This document shows positions 7,818 to 15,204 of a stretch of 35,281 bases of DNA, one piece after another; position 1 is the stretch's first letter, and each line of letters begins with the position of its first letter. Under the pieces are notes generated by a model. The model made no database searches. It was not told where the DNA came from and worked only from the letters and a program-made list of their open reading frames with translations. Source of the DNA: Limisphaerales bacterium. Lineage in GTDB: Bacteria; Verrucomicrobiota; Verrucomicrobiia; Limisphaerales; UBA11358. Position numbers and translations under genes: made by a program. The DNA lies in the NCBI GenBank assembly GCA_003161635.1, contig PMOA01000015.1:1-35281 (forward strand), read 5' to 3'.

Positions 7818-8918
7818 TTACATGCTTACCCCGCAACGCCACATTTTGACTTGGTGAGCATATTTCTGGCGCAATTCTGGTGATTTGTTGAAGGCTTCCT
7901 CCATCAAATCCGCCGCTTCAGCAAGTCGTCCCGTTTGCCTCGCCTTGAACGCTTTTTGCGCCAAGTCCTTTGCAATTCCTTCGTCTGCTGGTGACGGCAT
8001 ACCCAACACAGACTTTGATGGCTCGCTCGTCAGTGTTTTTGGCTTTGGTGCTGAATCGTGAATCGCTGGCTTCCAATTTTCCAATGCGCTCAAAAGTTCC
8101 TTGGCTGTCGGGTAGCGGCTGTCCGCTTGCTTTTCCATCGTCTTCATCACGATGGAATCCAGCGCGTGATTCACGTCGGGATTCGTTTCGGATGGCGGCG
8201 ACACTGGCTTGTCGAACAGATTCTTGCTCCCCCAACTGACATTCGCTGGCATCTCAAACGGCAGCCGGTCCGTCAGCAGGAGGTAAAGCGTAGCTCCAAT
8301 GGCCCAAACATCGGCAGCGCACGAATCGCCTTTGCGTTCAGCGAAAGCCTCCGGCGGTTTGAAGGCAAGAGTGCCAGCAGCGGTCGCCAGCAACGTGAGC
8401 GGGTTCACCTTTTTCGCCAGACCGAAATCGCTGACACGCGCCCGCAATCCGTCCGCCTCATAACCCACGAGAATGTTCTGCGGCTTGATGTCGCGGTGAA
8501 TGATGGGCGGTTTCTCTCGATGCGCCTGCGTGATTCCCCGGCAGACCTGCTTGACCAGATCAATTGCCGTCTCGATGGGAACAAACTGCCCGCCGTGAGA
8601 ACGCCAGAACTTATCGAGACTGCCACCGGGCACATGCTCCATAGTGAAATATCCACAAGTGCCGTGCGGTGTTTCAAAGATATTTGCGTCGGAAACGCTG
8701 ATGATGTTCGGATGTTTGAGGTGTGTAAGCAGGATTGCCTCGCCGAGCATGTCCTGAATCTCGTCGAGATTCATACCGACACGTTTGAAAACTTTCATGG
8801 CCTGCCGGCCAAGAAAGCGATGCTTGACGCGATAAACCTCCGCGAACGCTCCTTCGCCCAAGAAGCGTTCCACTTCGTACGTATCGCGAATCATCTGGCC
8901 GTCTTCGAGCAAGCGCAT
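7818..8918 (-). CDS. Hanks-type Ser/Thr protein kinase, first gene of the chaperone operon
   Basis: 366 residues from the ATG at 8918. An upstream GTG at 8966 would lie almost at the predicted transcription start, so I prefer the ATG. The catalytic elements are all present: GEGAFAEV loop (21-28), Lys42 in AMKVF, HRDIKPQN (141-148), DFG (164-166), and FKPPE in place of APE. The kinase domain fills residues 14-275. The tail has a proline/lysine linker and a TPR-like helix pair (KAFKARQTGRLAEAADLMEE) but no membrane helix, so it should be soluble. It heads an operon of Hsp70-type components, suggesting phosphorylation controls or is controlled by the chaperone set. Substrates are unknown. Confidence 0.9.
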   Translation of the reverse strand: MRLLEDGQMIRDTYEVERFLGEGAFAEVYRVKHRFLGRQAMKVFKRVGMNLDEIQDMLGEAILLTHLKHPNIISVSDANIFETPHGTCGYFTMEHVPGGSLDKFWRSHGGQFVPIETAIDLVKQVCRGITQAHREKPPIIHRDIKPQNILVGYEADGLRARVSDFGLAKKVNPLTLLATAAGTLAFKPPEAFAERKGDSCAADVWAIGATLYLLLTDRLPFEMPANVSWGSKNLFDKPVSPPSETNPDVNHALDSIVMKTMEKQADSRYPTAKELLSALENWKPAIHDSAPKPKTLTSEPSKSVLGMPSPADEGIAKDLAQKAFKARQTGRLAEAADLMEEAFNKSPELRQKYAHQVKMWRCGVSM

Positions 8919-8967
8919 AAAGAGGAAAATATTTAATGAAACAATACGCTTACAACAAATGTTCACA

Positions 8968-8997
8968 ATTCTAAATGATATTATGAAAATAAATCAA
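8968..8997 (-). promoter_or_regulatory. Promoter of the kinase-chaperone operon
   Basis: On the minus strand, TTGATT (8992-8997), an 18-base spacer and TAGAAT (8968-8973) form a good sigma-70-type promoter. The predicted start of transcription is near 8961, giving a leader of about 43 bases to the ATG at 8918. The -35 overlaps the T-tract of the upstream terminator, so this operon appears to be an independent unit. No Shine-Dalgarno sequence precedes the ATG. Confidence 0.6.
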
Positions 8998-9029
8998 AAA
9001 AAACAGCCTCCTTCATAAGAAAGAGGCCG
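8996..9029 (-). terminator. Rho-independent terminator after the primase-region operon
   Basis: The minus-strand RNA forms an approximately 11-bp stem (CGGCCTCTTTC / GAAGGAGGCTG with G-U pairs) around a TTAT loop, followed by eight T residues. It lies six bases past the stop of the 95-residue protein gene and insulates the kinase operon from the replication genes. Confidence 0.9.
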
Positions 9030-9034
9030 TGTGA

Positions 9035-9322
9035 TCAATAATCTTTCGGCAGCAAAACCGTTGTTGCTGAACGATCCGCTTCCGTGATGATCCAGAATTT
9101 CGTGCCGTTGGCGGCAAGATATGCGGAGAGCAATCGCGTGCCGTGAACCAGAGCCTGGTCGTTGGCCTGACGGTCTTCCGCGCAAACATCGCCCCAATCG
9201 CCGGCCTGATGCCGCTGAATCCCAAGAAGAATGTCCTCTTGGGTCAGATGCGCCAGCGCGTTGGGTGTAGACACGATGTGGCCGATTCGGAATCGGGCGA
9301 TAGGGAAGGATTGCGTGCTCAT
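9035..9322 (-). CDS. Small conserved protein of mobile elements (ITEADRSATTVLLPxDY type)
   Basis: 95 residues with the conserved blocks HQAGDWGDVCAEDRQAND and ITEADRSATTVLLPKDY. This is a widespread small family in plasmids and integrative elements of many phyla, usually in gene strings with primases and DUF6166 proteins. No enzymatic motif is visible and the function is unknown. Its start overlaps the end of the preceding gene by 4 bases (ATGA), and a strong terminator follows. Confidence 0.85.
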   Translation of the reverse strand: MSTQSFPIARFRIGHIVSTPNALAHLTQEDILLGIQRHQAGDWGDVCAEDRQANDQALVHGTRLLSAYLAANGTKFWIITEADRSATTVLLPKDY

Positions 9323-9648
9323 AAGCCGTAGTCCTCCATTGTGGCCGCAATTCCGTCTTCATCGTCGCCTAGAATTTCGACGATGCCGGCCTTTAATGCC
9401 GCCTTGTCAGGGTCTGGCTTGGCGTCTTTCGGACAGGCCGGACAACGCACCACGTTGATGACGCTGGCGCCGAATTCATATCCGGCCGCCTTGAACTTCT
9501 CGCGATACCGCTGCGAGAGTCGTAACTGCGGAGACAATTCCCGCCATGCCTCGGCTTCGGCCTGGTCGAGGTCAGTCTCGAATATGGCGTCGTGCCGCAG
9601 ATGATAGACATCCCACGGCTCGCCGCACGATGAACAGTGAACGTCCAT
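9319..9648 (-). CDS. Small zinc-ribbon-like protein
   Basis: 109 residues. A CSSCG pair near the N-terminus and a CPAC pair near residue 70 form a possible four-cysteine zinc site. Between them is a helical region (WRELSPQLRLSQRYREKF). The end is acidic (DDEDGIAATMEDYGL). It lies in the same operon as its neighbours: it starts 5 bases after the 106-residue protein gene and overlaps the next gene. I recall similar proteins in element gene strings, function unknown. Metal binding is inference from the cysteines. Confidence 0.75.
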   Translation of the reverse strand: MDVHCSSCGEPWDVYHLRHDAIFETDLDQAEAEAWRELSPQLRLSQRYREKFKAAGYEFGASVINVVRCPACPKDAKPDPDKAALKAGIVEILGDDEDGIAATMEDYGL

Positions 9649-9653
9649 AATGT

Positions 9654-9974
9654 TTACTCCGGTTGAATGGTTTCTGCCTTGGCGAGAACGGACTCGCAGA
9701 ATTCAAACTGCGACCGGGAAAGCTCCGATCTCGCGCGCTTCTGGTCTTCCAAAAGCAACTTGAGAGCGTTGACTGCCTCCGGCAGCAGGTTGGCTGCGTG
9801 ACAGGCATAACGCGCGTCTCGTGCTGAGTCGATGCGCCCGAAACAGACCTCCTTTGAGGGGTCATGCTTCCGCCGGCCAAGAATTCTGACCGTCGGAATG
9901 ACCTTGTCGTTGTCTGCCTCCATAGAACGCCATGGCAACGGAGTGATTTGTAACAAAAGGTCACTCAGTTTCAT
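9654..9974 (-). CDS. Hypothetical protein, 106 residues
   Basis: The protein begins with LLLQITPLPWRS. It has a middle section with ARDARYACHAANLLPEAVNA and a helical, charged end. The block PLPW... followed by DARYACHAAN resembles small phage/plasmid proteins of unknown function with the pattern NDAAYIVHACNAYPELV. No catalytic motif is seen. It overlaps the DUF6166 gene by 14 bases, consistent with one operon. Confidence 0.65.
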   Translation of the reverse strand: MKLSDLLLQITPLPWRSMEADNDKVIPTVRILGRRKHDPSKEVCFGRIDSARDARYACHAANLLPEAVNALKLLLEDQKRARSELSRSQFEFCESVLAKAETIQPE

Positions 9975-10329
9975 TGGTACCTTTCACACAGCGGGTGTGT
10001 CCGCACGGAGTTGACGTTGAAGGATTGGAGGAAGACTTCAGAGTCGCGACGGCTTGCCGAATCTCCTGATCCGTAAGTGTCCAACCGCGCTTTGGCAGCT
10101 TCGCCACCACCTCCCATTTGAAGTCATGATGAAGCTCAACGGCCCGTTGGTCGTCACCGAAGTGATCGGCCAACAGTGCCAGTGCCAATTGCGCCGGGCC
10201 GCTGCCGCCATAGCCCCATTCAAATCCGGTCGGACTGTGATTCCACAAGTCGAGCCGGGGATTGAGCGGACGGCCATTGACGGAAACGTCTGCGGCATAA
10301 CCTTCACGGCTGCCTTCGTAACGCTTCAC
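9961..10329 (-). CDS. DUF6166-type protein
   Basis: 122 residues. The block PRLDLWNHSPTGFEWGYGGS followed by GPAQLALALLADHFGDD and YHDFKWEVVA-like residues matches the DUF6166 family: small proteins common on plasmids, integrative elements and phages, and of unknown function. The last 20 residues are low complexity and rich in Ser, Thr and Cys. It overlaps the primase gene stop by 4 bases, so the two are probably translationally coupled. Confidence 0.85.
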   Translation of the reverse strand: MKRYEGSREGYAADVSVNGRPLNPRLDLWNHSPTGFEWGYGGSGPAQLALALLADHFGDDQRAVELHHDFKWEVVAKLPKRGWTLTDQEIRQAVATLKSSSNPSTSTPCGHTRCVKGTNETE

Positions 10330-11357
10330 GGCGCACCTCCAATCAGGTCTTGCACCTCCTCGAAGGAAAGGTGTTCCGGCTGCGTGCCGGGTTCCTCGAA
10401 TAGATGGATTTTGACGAAGCAGAATTTGGCAAGTCGGCCTGCGATTTCATCACGCGCTGCCTGTCCCGCCTCGTCTTCGTCGAGCATGACGATGACGTGA
10501 CTGTTGCTGTCGGTGTGTTTCCGAATCAACCCCTCCTGCGCGGGCGACAGGGAACTGCCCATGAGGGCAATCACTTTGCGCCAGCCGTGCTGGTGGAGCA
10601 TCATGCAATCGAAGAAGCCTTCGACGATGACCAACGGTTTGCCCGCCGGTTCCTTGATGGCACGATCCAAGTTGAATAATTCCTGCCCCTTCCGAAAGCC
10701 GGTGGGGAGTTTGTATTTCGGCGTGCCCTCGGGCGGGTCACCCGGCCAGCGACCGGCGTAGGCCACGACTTCACCTTTGACGTTGTGAATCGGGATGACG
10801 ACGTGGCCAACCATCAATCCCTTGTCGCCGGTGAAATAGCCAAGACCGAAATCAATGACGGTTTCCTGGCTGATGCCGCGTTCCGCAAAATACGGATGCG
10901 CGCGATCTAATTTCTCCAGCTTGAATTTCAAGGGTGGATTGGGCGTGTTGTCCTCCGACTTGGGTGCCGGTGCCGATTTGGGCTTGGCGGCGGGTGTCGG
11001 GGAAGTATGTTCTTCCGATTCCGGCGCTGAATGCCCGTTGGTTTTAACGTCCTCCAGCGGGATATTGAACCATTCACAGGCTTTAATGGCCGCGTCGTGA
11101 ATGGACACATCCTCTTTTTTGGCGATGAAGTCCAGGACGTTGCCGCCATGCTTGCATTCGCTGAAGCAATTCCAGATGTTTTTTTCGGTATCAACCCGGA
11201 ATTGCGTGGGGTTGCTGCCGCCGTGAATCGGGCAAGGCCCGCTCAAGCGGGTGCCGATGCGTTTGAAGGTGTCGAGAACACCGTAGTGTTGCAGGACGTT
11301 TTCCATGGTGATTCGGGAACGAATTTCCCGAAAATCTACGAACGGTTTTTTAGGCAT
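10326..11357 (-). CDS. DNA primase, CHC2 zinc finger plus Toprim
   Basis: 343 residues from the ATG at 11357, which is preceded by AAAGGAG; a longer reading to 11423 lacks support. The CHC2-type zinc finger has Cys42, His45, Cys64 and Cys68. A Pro/Lys-rich linker (110-142) leads to the RNA-polymerase-like part, and the Toprim core has VEGFFD (245-250) and DEDEAG (293-298). The DnaB-binding or helicase C-terminus of full-length DnaG is missing, as is usual for primases of plasmids and integrative elements. It would prime replication of the element after excision. It heads the operon that runs to the terminator near 9000. Confidence 0.93.
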   Translation of the reverse strand: MPKKPFVDFREIRSRITMENVLQHYGVLDTFKRIGTRLSGPCPIHGGSNPTQFRVDTEKNIWNCFSECKHGGNVLDFIAKKEDVSIHDAAIKACEWFNIPLEDVKTNGHSAPESEEHTSPTPAAKPKSAPAPKSEDNTPNPPLKFKLEKLDRAHPYFAERGISQETVIDFGLGYFTGDKGLMVGHVVIPIHNVKGEVVAYAGRWPGDPPEGTPKYKLPTGFRKGQELFNLDRAIKEPAGKPLVIVEGFFDCMMLHQHGWRKVIALMGSSLSPAQEGLIRKHTDSNSHVIVMLDEDEAGQAARDEIAGRLAKFCFVKIHLFEEPGTQPEHLSFEEVQDLIGGAP

Positions 11358-11365
11358 AGGATGAC

Positions 11366-11380
11366 TCCTTTCAATGTGCT
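11366..11380 (-). repeat. 15-bp leader block, copy 2, containing the primase ribosome binding site
   Basis: This is identical to 138-152 (AGCACATTGAAAGGA on the minus strand). Here it is followed by GTCATCCT and the primase ATG. The shared segment points to common regulation of the primase and the left-edge gene, or to a duplicated leader. Confidence 0.6.
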
Positions 11381-11421
11381 GTTTCAGGGGAACAAAACCG
11401 GGGAATCCGGCTTCTGGTCGC

Positions 11422-11430
11422 ACCCTAGCA
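11422..11430 (-). promoter_or_regulatory. Extended -10 of the primase operon
   Basis: The minus strand reads CGTGCTAGGGTGC, with TAGGGT at 11422-11427 and an upstream TG. The same block precedes the left-edge gene (TAGGAT) and the initiator gene (TATAAT). The -35 region is only a T-rich stretch. The predicted leader is about 58 bases. Confidence 0.4.
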
Positions 11431-11481
11431 CGAAATGAAAAAACAAACCAGGGGTGCCGGTAGCAGGCAACAAAACGACGA

Positions 11482-12366
11482 TTATGTCAAAGTTGCGGTC
11501 TTTTCAGGTCGGCAGGTCTGCCACGGGATCGTGAGGATGTTCCCGTGCTTCGCAAGTGACGCTGCGTCTAAAAACAGAAACAGGCCATGTCCGTGCGCCA
11601 AGCCCTGACACACTTCTATTATTCCTTGAACCCGTTGTTTGTTGGTGGTGACGGTCAGCACGCGAAACCGCTGCCAGCCGAACCGGGTGCGGTGAAGGTT
11701 TTGCGACCAAGTCGCTTCGTAGGCGAGCAGTTTTCGCTGGAAACTGGTCTGGTCAAGATTGCCGCGTGTCATGGGCATGGTGTCACGGTCGGCTTCAAGG
11801 AAATACCAACATTGTTTGCCGTTGAATTCCAAACCAAATACCCGGTCGGGAATGACCCCGCATTTCTGCCGCTGGCCGATGTCCACCTTCCATTGAAACG
11901 GTTCGCGCCTGTTCGGGATTTGCAAATCGTCCGCCGACAGCAACCGGATGTCTTTCCGGTCCCGGCACGCCAGTTCAAGAGCAACCATAATATCGGAAAC
12001 CAACAAGGCGTGCTCAAGGAACAATCTGCCGACGTAGCTTTTCTGCTGCCAATCAAGCTGATGGAATTGCAGAGACAACTCGCGTTTCAACCAGGCTGCG
12101 CCTTTGTTGCCCAAACCGTAGGCGATCCGTCGTGAACCGCTTTGGTAATAATCAATCTGGCACCATGGTCGTTCCAAGAAACCATGATGAAAAAGCCGCT
12201 GCAACCGCCGCAACACCTGCTGCCGGCTGCCGTCGCTTAACGCGACAATGTGGTCGGAACGAAGAAATCGGTGGCGCTGGAGGCATTTCAAAATCTCACC
12301 GTCACGGCTGGTCAACCTTAGCGGTGGAATGTCTGGCGAGCGTTTGAAACGGGGAAGTCGAGGCAC
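11482..12366 (-). CDS. Replication-relaxation family protein (Replic_Relax)
   Basis: 294 residues. The N-terminal winged helix is visible: LTSRDGEILKCLQRHRFLRS followed by DHIVALSDGSRQQVLRRLQR and a LFHHGFLERP wing. The middle has the family signature HALLVSDIMVALELA. The end contains PDRVFGLEFNGKQCWYFLEAD, which resembles the catalytic-looking core of Replic_Relax proteins. Members are found on plasmids and integrative elements beside T4CP-type ATPases and are thought to act in DNA processing or conjugation. Here it lies between the primase and an XRE regulator on the same strand. It could stand in for a relaxase accessory, but no histidine-triad relaxase is seen. Confidence 0.8.
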   Translation of the reverse strand: MPRLPRFKRSPDIPPLRLTSRDGEILKCLQRHRFLRSDHIVALSDGSRQQVLRRLQRLFHHGFLERPWCQIDYYQSGSRRIAYGLGNKGAAWLKRELSLQFHQLDWQQKSYVGRLFLEHALLVSDIMVALELACRDRKDIRLLSADDLQIPNRREPFQWKVDIGQRQKCGVIPDRVFGLEFNGKQCWYFLEADRDTMPMTRGNLDQTSFQRKLLAYEATWSQNLHRTRFGWQRFRVLTVTTNKQRVQGIIEVCQGLAHGHGLFLFLDAASLAKHGNILTIPWQTCRPEKTATLT

Positions 12367-12388
12367 CGTTTCATTTTAACATGAAAAG

Positions 12389-12649
12389 TTATTTTTTTGG
12401 TGCTTTCGCAGCCGCTTTTCGCGCTTTGGCAATTAAATCTTCAACCCGAATTTCCAAAGCCTCACAGATACGCAGCAGCGTATCGAGTGTTGGTTTTCGC
12501 AATTCTTGCTCGACATAGCTGACCATTTGACGCGAAAGGCCAGCACGGGCTGCCAACACATTTAGGGAAACATTTTGCTTCAGCCGCTCGTCCCGCAACG
12601 AACAGGCCACATGCGAACATATTTTGCCGGGCAGTGTGCTTTTTGCCAT
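12389..12649 (-). CDS. XRE/Cro-type transcriptional regulator
   Basis: 86 residues from the ATG at 12649 (a TTG two codons upstream is the alternative). A helix-turn-helix spans about residues 18-70: LRDERLKQNVSLNVLAARAG, then LSRQMVSYVEQELRKPTLDTL-type residues and RICEALEI. The tail is Lys/Ala-rich. There is no effector domain. It lies between the Replic_Relax gene and a divergent small gene; the AT-rich gap (12650-12708) probably holds its operator. It is a likely repressor of the element's core genes (inference). Confidence 0.88.
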   Translation of the reverse strand: MAKSTLPGKICSHVACSLRDERLKQNVSLNVLAARAGLSRQMVSYVEQELRKPTLDTLLRICEALEIRVEDLIAKARKAAAKAPKK

Positions 12650-12673
12650 GTGCAAGTTTTAACAGAAAACAAT

Positions 12674-12706
12674 TTGACAGTGGATGCCACCATAGTTACA
12701 TATTAT
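12674..12706 (+). promoter_or_regulatory. Divergent promoter region between the XRE gene and a small plus-strand gene
   Basis: TTGACA lies at 12674-12679. TACATA follows after 17 bases and TATTAT after 21. With the 17-base spacer, transcription would start on or next to the ATG at 12709, so the mRNA would be leaderless. On the other strand TATAAT overlaps (12702-12707) and can serve the XRE gene. The ACAT...ATGT half-sites around it may be an operator. Confidence 0.5.
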
Positions 12707-12708
12707 AC

Positions 12709-12951
12709 ATGTTCGCAAAACGCATTGGCCCTGATCCGCACGCCAACGGCGCGAAAAGCGTCGGTGGCGATGGGTGTCCCGACATTTGGGAACTCGACAA
12801 TGGTGACTTTGCCATCATCGGCATCGACATCACCGATGCGGCGATCCCGAAATTGCCGCCGACGGCCGGCTGCGGGCGGGATGAACGAATTGTACGCCTG
12901 CCGCGCAATCTCCTGGTGAACGCCAAGCGAGACATTCCCGACTGCCTGTGA
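12709..12951 (+). CDS. Small conserved hypothetical protein (CPDIWEL-GDF-IIGxDIT type)
   Basis: 80 residues. The blocks GCPDIWELDNGDFAIIGIDIT and AGCGRDERIVRLPRNLLVNAK are those of a small family found in many actinobacteria and in mobile elements of other phyla. No enzyme motif is seen and the function is unknown. No ribosome binding site is present, which fits a leaderless message from the promoter just upstream. It is divergent from the XRE gene and may be under its control. The next gene starts 20 bases later on the same strand. Confidence 0.8.
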   Translation: MFAKRIGPDPHANGAKSVGGDGCPDIWELDNGDFAIIGIDITDAAIPKLPPTAGCGRDERIVRLPRNLLVNAKRDIPDCL

Positions 12952-12971
12952 TTTTGTGGTAAAATGGCGGC

Positions 12972-13424
12972 ATGGAACTTTGGGGCTGGTTTGCGAACAA
13001 TTCATTCAATCTTTTAAGCACCGCCGGTGTCATCGGCAGCTTGTGGTTCACGGCCATATCACTACGTTCGGAAACCAAGACCCGGCGGATTGCCAATCTG
13101 CTTGCCATCACTGCCAGCCACCGGGAAGTCTGGAAAGTTTTTCTCAACGACAAAGGATTGGCGCGGGTGCGTGACGCATCGGCGGACACGACCAAGCAGC
13201 CGGTTACCGCCGCCGAGCGGGTGTTCGTCATTTTCGTCATTTTTCATATGAGCAGCGTATTTTATGCAATGAGCAATCAACTGGTCGTCAAGGTGGAAGG
13301 CTTGCGCCGGGACATCGCGCAATTCTTTTCGCTGCCGATTCCTCGCGACGTATGGGAAAAAGTCAAAGTCCTCCAGAATGACGATTTCGTGGCGTTTGTG
13401 GAATCCTGTCGGAACTGGAAATAG
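12972..13424 (+). CDS. Small membrane-anchored protein of unknown function
   Basis: 150 residues. An N-terminal hydrophobic segment (NLLSTAGVIGSLWFTAISL) is followed by the conserved-looking block RSETKTRRIANLLAITASHR and EVWKVF. A second hydrophobic stretch is VFVIFVIFHMSSVFYAM. Such proteins (RIANLL.IT..HR.IW) recur as hypothetical membrane proteins in many genomes. The last 62 bases overlap, tail to tail, the coding end of the T4CP-like ATPase gene on the other strand, so the two mRNAs could pair. The role is unknown; membrane location next to a T4CP-like ATPase may be relevant. Confidence 0.8.
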   Translation: MELWGWFANNSFNLLSTAGVIGSLWFTAISLRSETKTRRIANLLAITASHREVWKVFLNDKGLARVRDASADTTKQPVTAAERVFVIFVIFHMSSVFYAMSNQLVVKVEGLRRDIAQFFSLPIPRDVWEKVKVLQNDDFVAFVESCRNWK

Positions 13425-14685
13425 CCAATTTGCTCAATTTGGATTCAACCCACTTTCGCGCCGTGGCAAATTTTTGGCGCGAGTTGGCGATGTGGGCAAC
13501 CGCCCGGCCAATGCTGTTGTCCAACGGTTGCAGCGTTGTCCCTTTGAACGGCTCTTTGTTCGTGCCATCTTCCAAAATCTTGCTGAGCACATTGAACCGT
13601 TCCAAATCCACGAACTGCTGTGCGATGAACGCATTGGCAAATTCCTTCTGCAACACCTCGGCGTCCGTGTTGCCGATACGGAATGAAAACAGCGTGCCGA
13701 CGTTGCCGAACACCGCCTGCCGGACGGGCAGCGGAATCTGGTCAACGTATTGATGCGAAAGCGTCAGGCACAATCGGTATTTGCGCGCCTCGGCCAGAAT
13801 CGCCGCAAAACTGTCCGTGGTGAAATTCTGGAATTCATCAATGAACAGGTAAAAATCCCGGCGTTCGTCCTCCGGCTGGTTGGCACGCCGCATGGCTGCC
13901 AGTTGAAATTGTGTCACCAATAGCGAGCCGAGCAGGTTCGCCTTGTCATGGCCGATTTTGCCTTTGGACAGATTGGCGATGAACAGCCGCTGGTTGTCCA
14001 TGATGAAAGGGAAGCTCACCTTGCATTTGACCTGGCCAAGAATGTTCCGAATGACGGGATTCAACAAAAACTGGCCGAGTTTGTTTTGAATGGGTGCGAT
14101 GGCCTCACGCCGGAACCGCTCGTCGTAGCTGGCGAATTCATGTTCCCAAAATTCCTTGATGAACGGGTCTCTGATTTGCCGGATCACCCGTGCCCGGTAT
14201 TTGTCGTCAGTCAACATCCGGTTCACGCCCAGCAGGGAAGTGTTCTGGCAATCGAGCAGGGCGGCGATGGCGTTGTATAAAATGTATTCCATTCTCGGCC
14301 CCCATGAATCCGGCCAGATGCTCTTGAACGCACCGACAATGCCGGACGCAACCAGATGTCTTTCATCCTTCGGCACGTTCGCCAGCAAATTCAGCGCAAC
14401 GGGGAATTCCAAATCGGACGGATTGAAATAAACCAGGTGGTCGGTGCGCCAGCGGGGGATGTGGCTCAACAATTCCTCGGCCAAGTCACCGTGCGGGTCA
14501 ATCAAACCGACGCCATGCCCCAGCGCGATGTGCTGCAAAATCATGTTCCGCAACAGCGTCGTTTTTCCCGAACCCGTCTTGCCGATGACATAAACGTGCT
14601 GGCGTAAATCCGGCAGGGAAATCCCGAAGGGAACTGTTTTTCCCCAAATTTCGTGTGTGCCGATCAAAATAGATTCGTCATTCAT
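13363..14685 (-). CDS. VirD4/HerA-like DNA-translocation ATPase, soluble form
   Basis: 440 residues from the ATG at 14685. Walker A is GKTGSGKT (35-42), followed by the family block LIDPHGDLAEELL (61-73). Walker B is FYLFIDEF (278-285), followed by an LAEARKYRLCLTLSHQYVDQ segment typical of TraD/TraG/VirD4 coupling proteins and HerA-type pumps. The N-terminal membrane domain of a classical coupling protein is absent; upstream in-frame codons lack homology and a ribosome binding site. It could pump DNA during conjugation, with a separate membrane partner, or package or segregate DNA. No relaxase, VirB4 or other T4SS gene is in view. Confidence 0.85.
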   Translation of the reverse strand: MNDESILIGTHEIWGKTVPFGISLPDLRQHVYVIGKTGSGKTTLLRNMILQHIALGHGVGLIDPHGDLAEELLSHIPRWRTDHLVYFNPSDLEFPVALNLLANVPKDERHLVASGIVGAFKSIWPDSWGPRMEYILYNAIAALLDCQNTSLLGVNRMLTDDKYRARVIRQIRDPFIKEFWEHEFASYDERFRREAIAPIQNKLGQFLLNPVIRNILGQVKCKVSFPFIMDNQRLFIANLSKGKIGHDKANLLGSLLVTQFQLAAMRRANQPEDERRDFYLFIDEFQNFTTDSFAAILAEARKYRLCLTLSHQYVDQIPLPVRQAVFGNVGTLFSFRIGNTDAEVLQKEFANAFIAQQFVDLERFNVLSKILEDGTNKEPFKGTTLQPLDNSIGRAVAHIANSRQKFATARKWVESKLSKLAISSSDRIPQTPRNRHSGGL

Positions 14686-15054
14686 GATTGCAGATTCAGC
14701 CGCCACTCCCGGCCATTTAATAGTTCCCCGGTTGTGGTAGGAACCATTGACAGGTGAAACGCCGCACCAGCGCGAAGGCATTTCAATGGCTGTGATGAAA
14801 CCATTGGCAAACGCTGTTGGGTGCGAGCCAACGGGGTAATGGCGGCTGAGTCCGAAACCCGACGAATTCCATTGTAGCACGATGCCAGCGATGCTGGCCA
14901 TAAGGTCGCGCTGCGCGCGTCGTAGTGAATGCCGCAATAGGCGGCGGCGCTTTTTCCGACAATCGGAGGTTTCGTCCTGAAAACTCGTCCCTTCGCACGA
15001 TTTGCGAAGTCGTCCTGAAGTCGTGTGTCCAATCGGACATATTTTGAACCCGTC

Positions 15055-15199
15055 CCCCCAACGTGTCGTCGGCTAAGCTGATAAGCGACGCCGGGCGACT
15101 TCGCGCTGTTTGGTGAACGGCGCCGGTTAGGTGGAAGTGAATCCCGATAGCCGTAGGAAAAAGCGCGAAGTCGCGCGGTAGCCGACGACACGTTGGGGG
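15055..15199. repeat. Nested inverted-repeat unit, MITE-like
   Basis: The 21-bp ends are perfect inverted copies: CCCCCAACGTGTCGTCGGCTA at 15055-15075 and its complement at 15179-15199. Inside them is a second perfect 11-bp pair, CGACTTCGCGC at 15096-15106 and its complement at 15163-15173. The total is 145 bp with no coding capacity. The layout fits a miniature inverted-repeat element or a long structured RNA. I see no clear target-site duplication. Confidence 0.75.
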
Positions 15200-15204
15200 C
15201 ACTC

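Noticed and set aside
14682-15191. 169-codon minus-strand frame ending at the T4CP-like gene start (ATGA overlap)
   Set aside because: The overlap is tempting, but the protein has no recognisable motif and the frame runs through the inverted-repeat unit.
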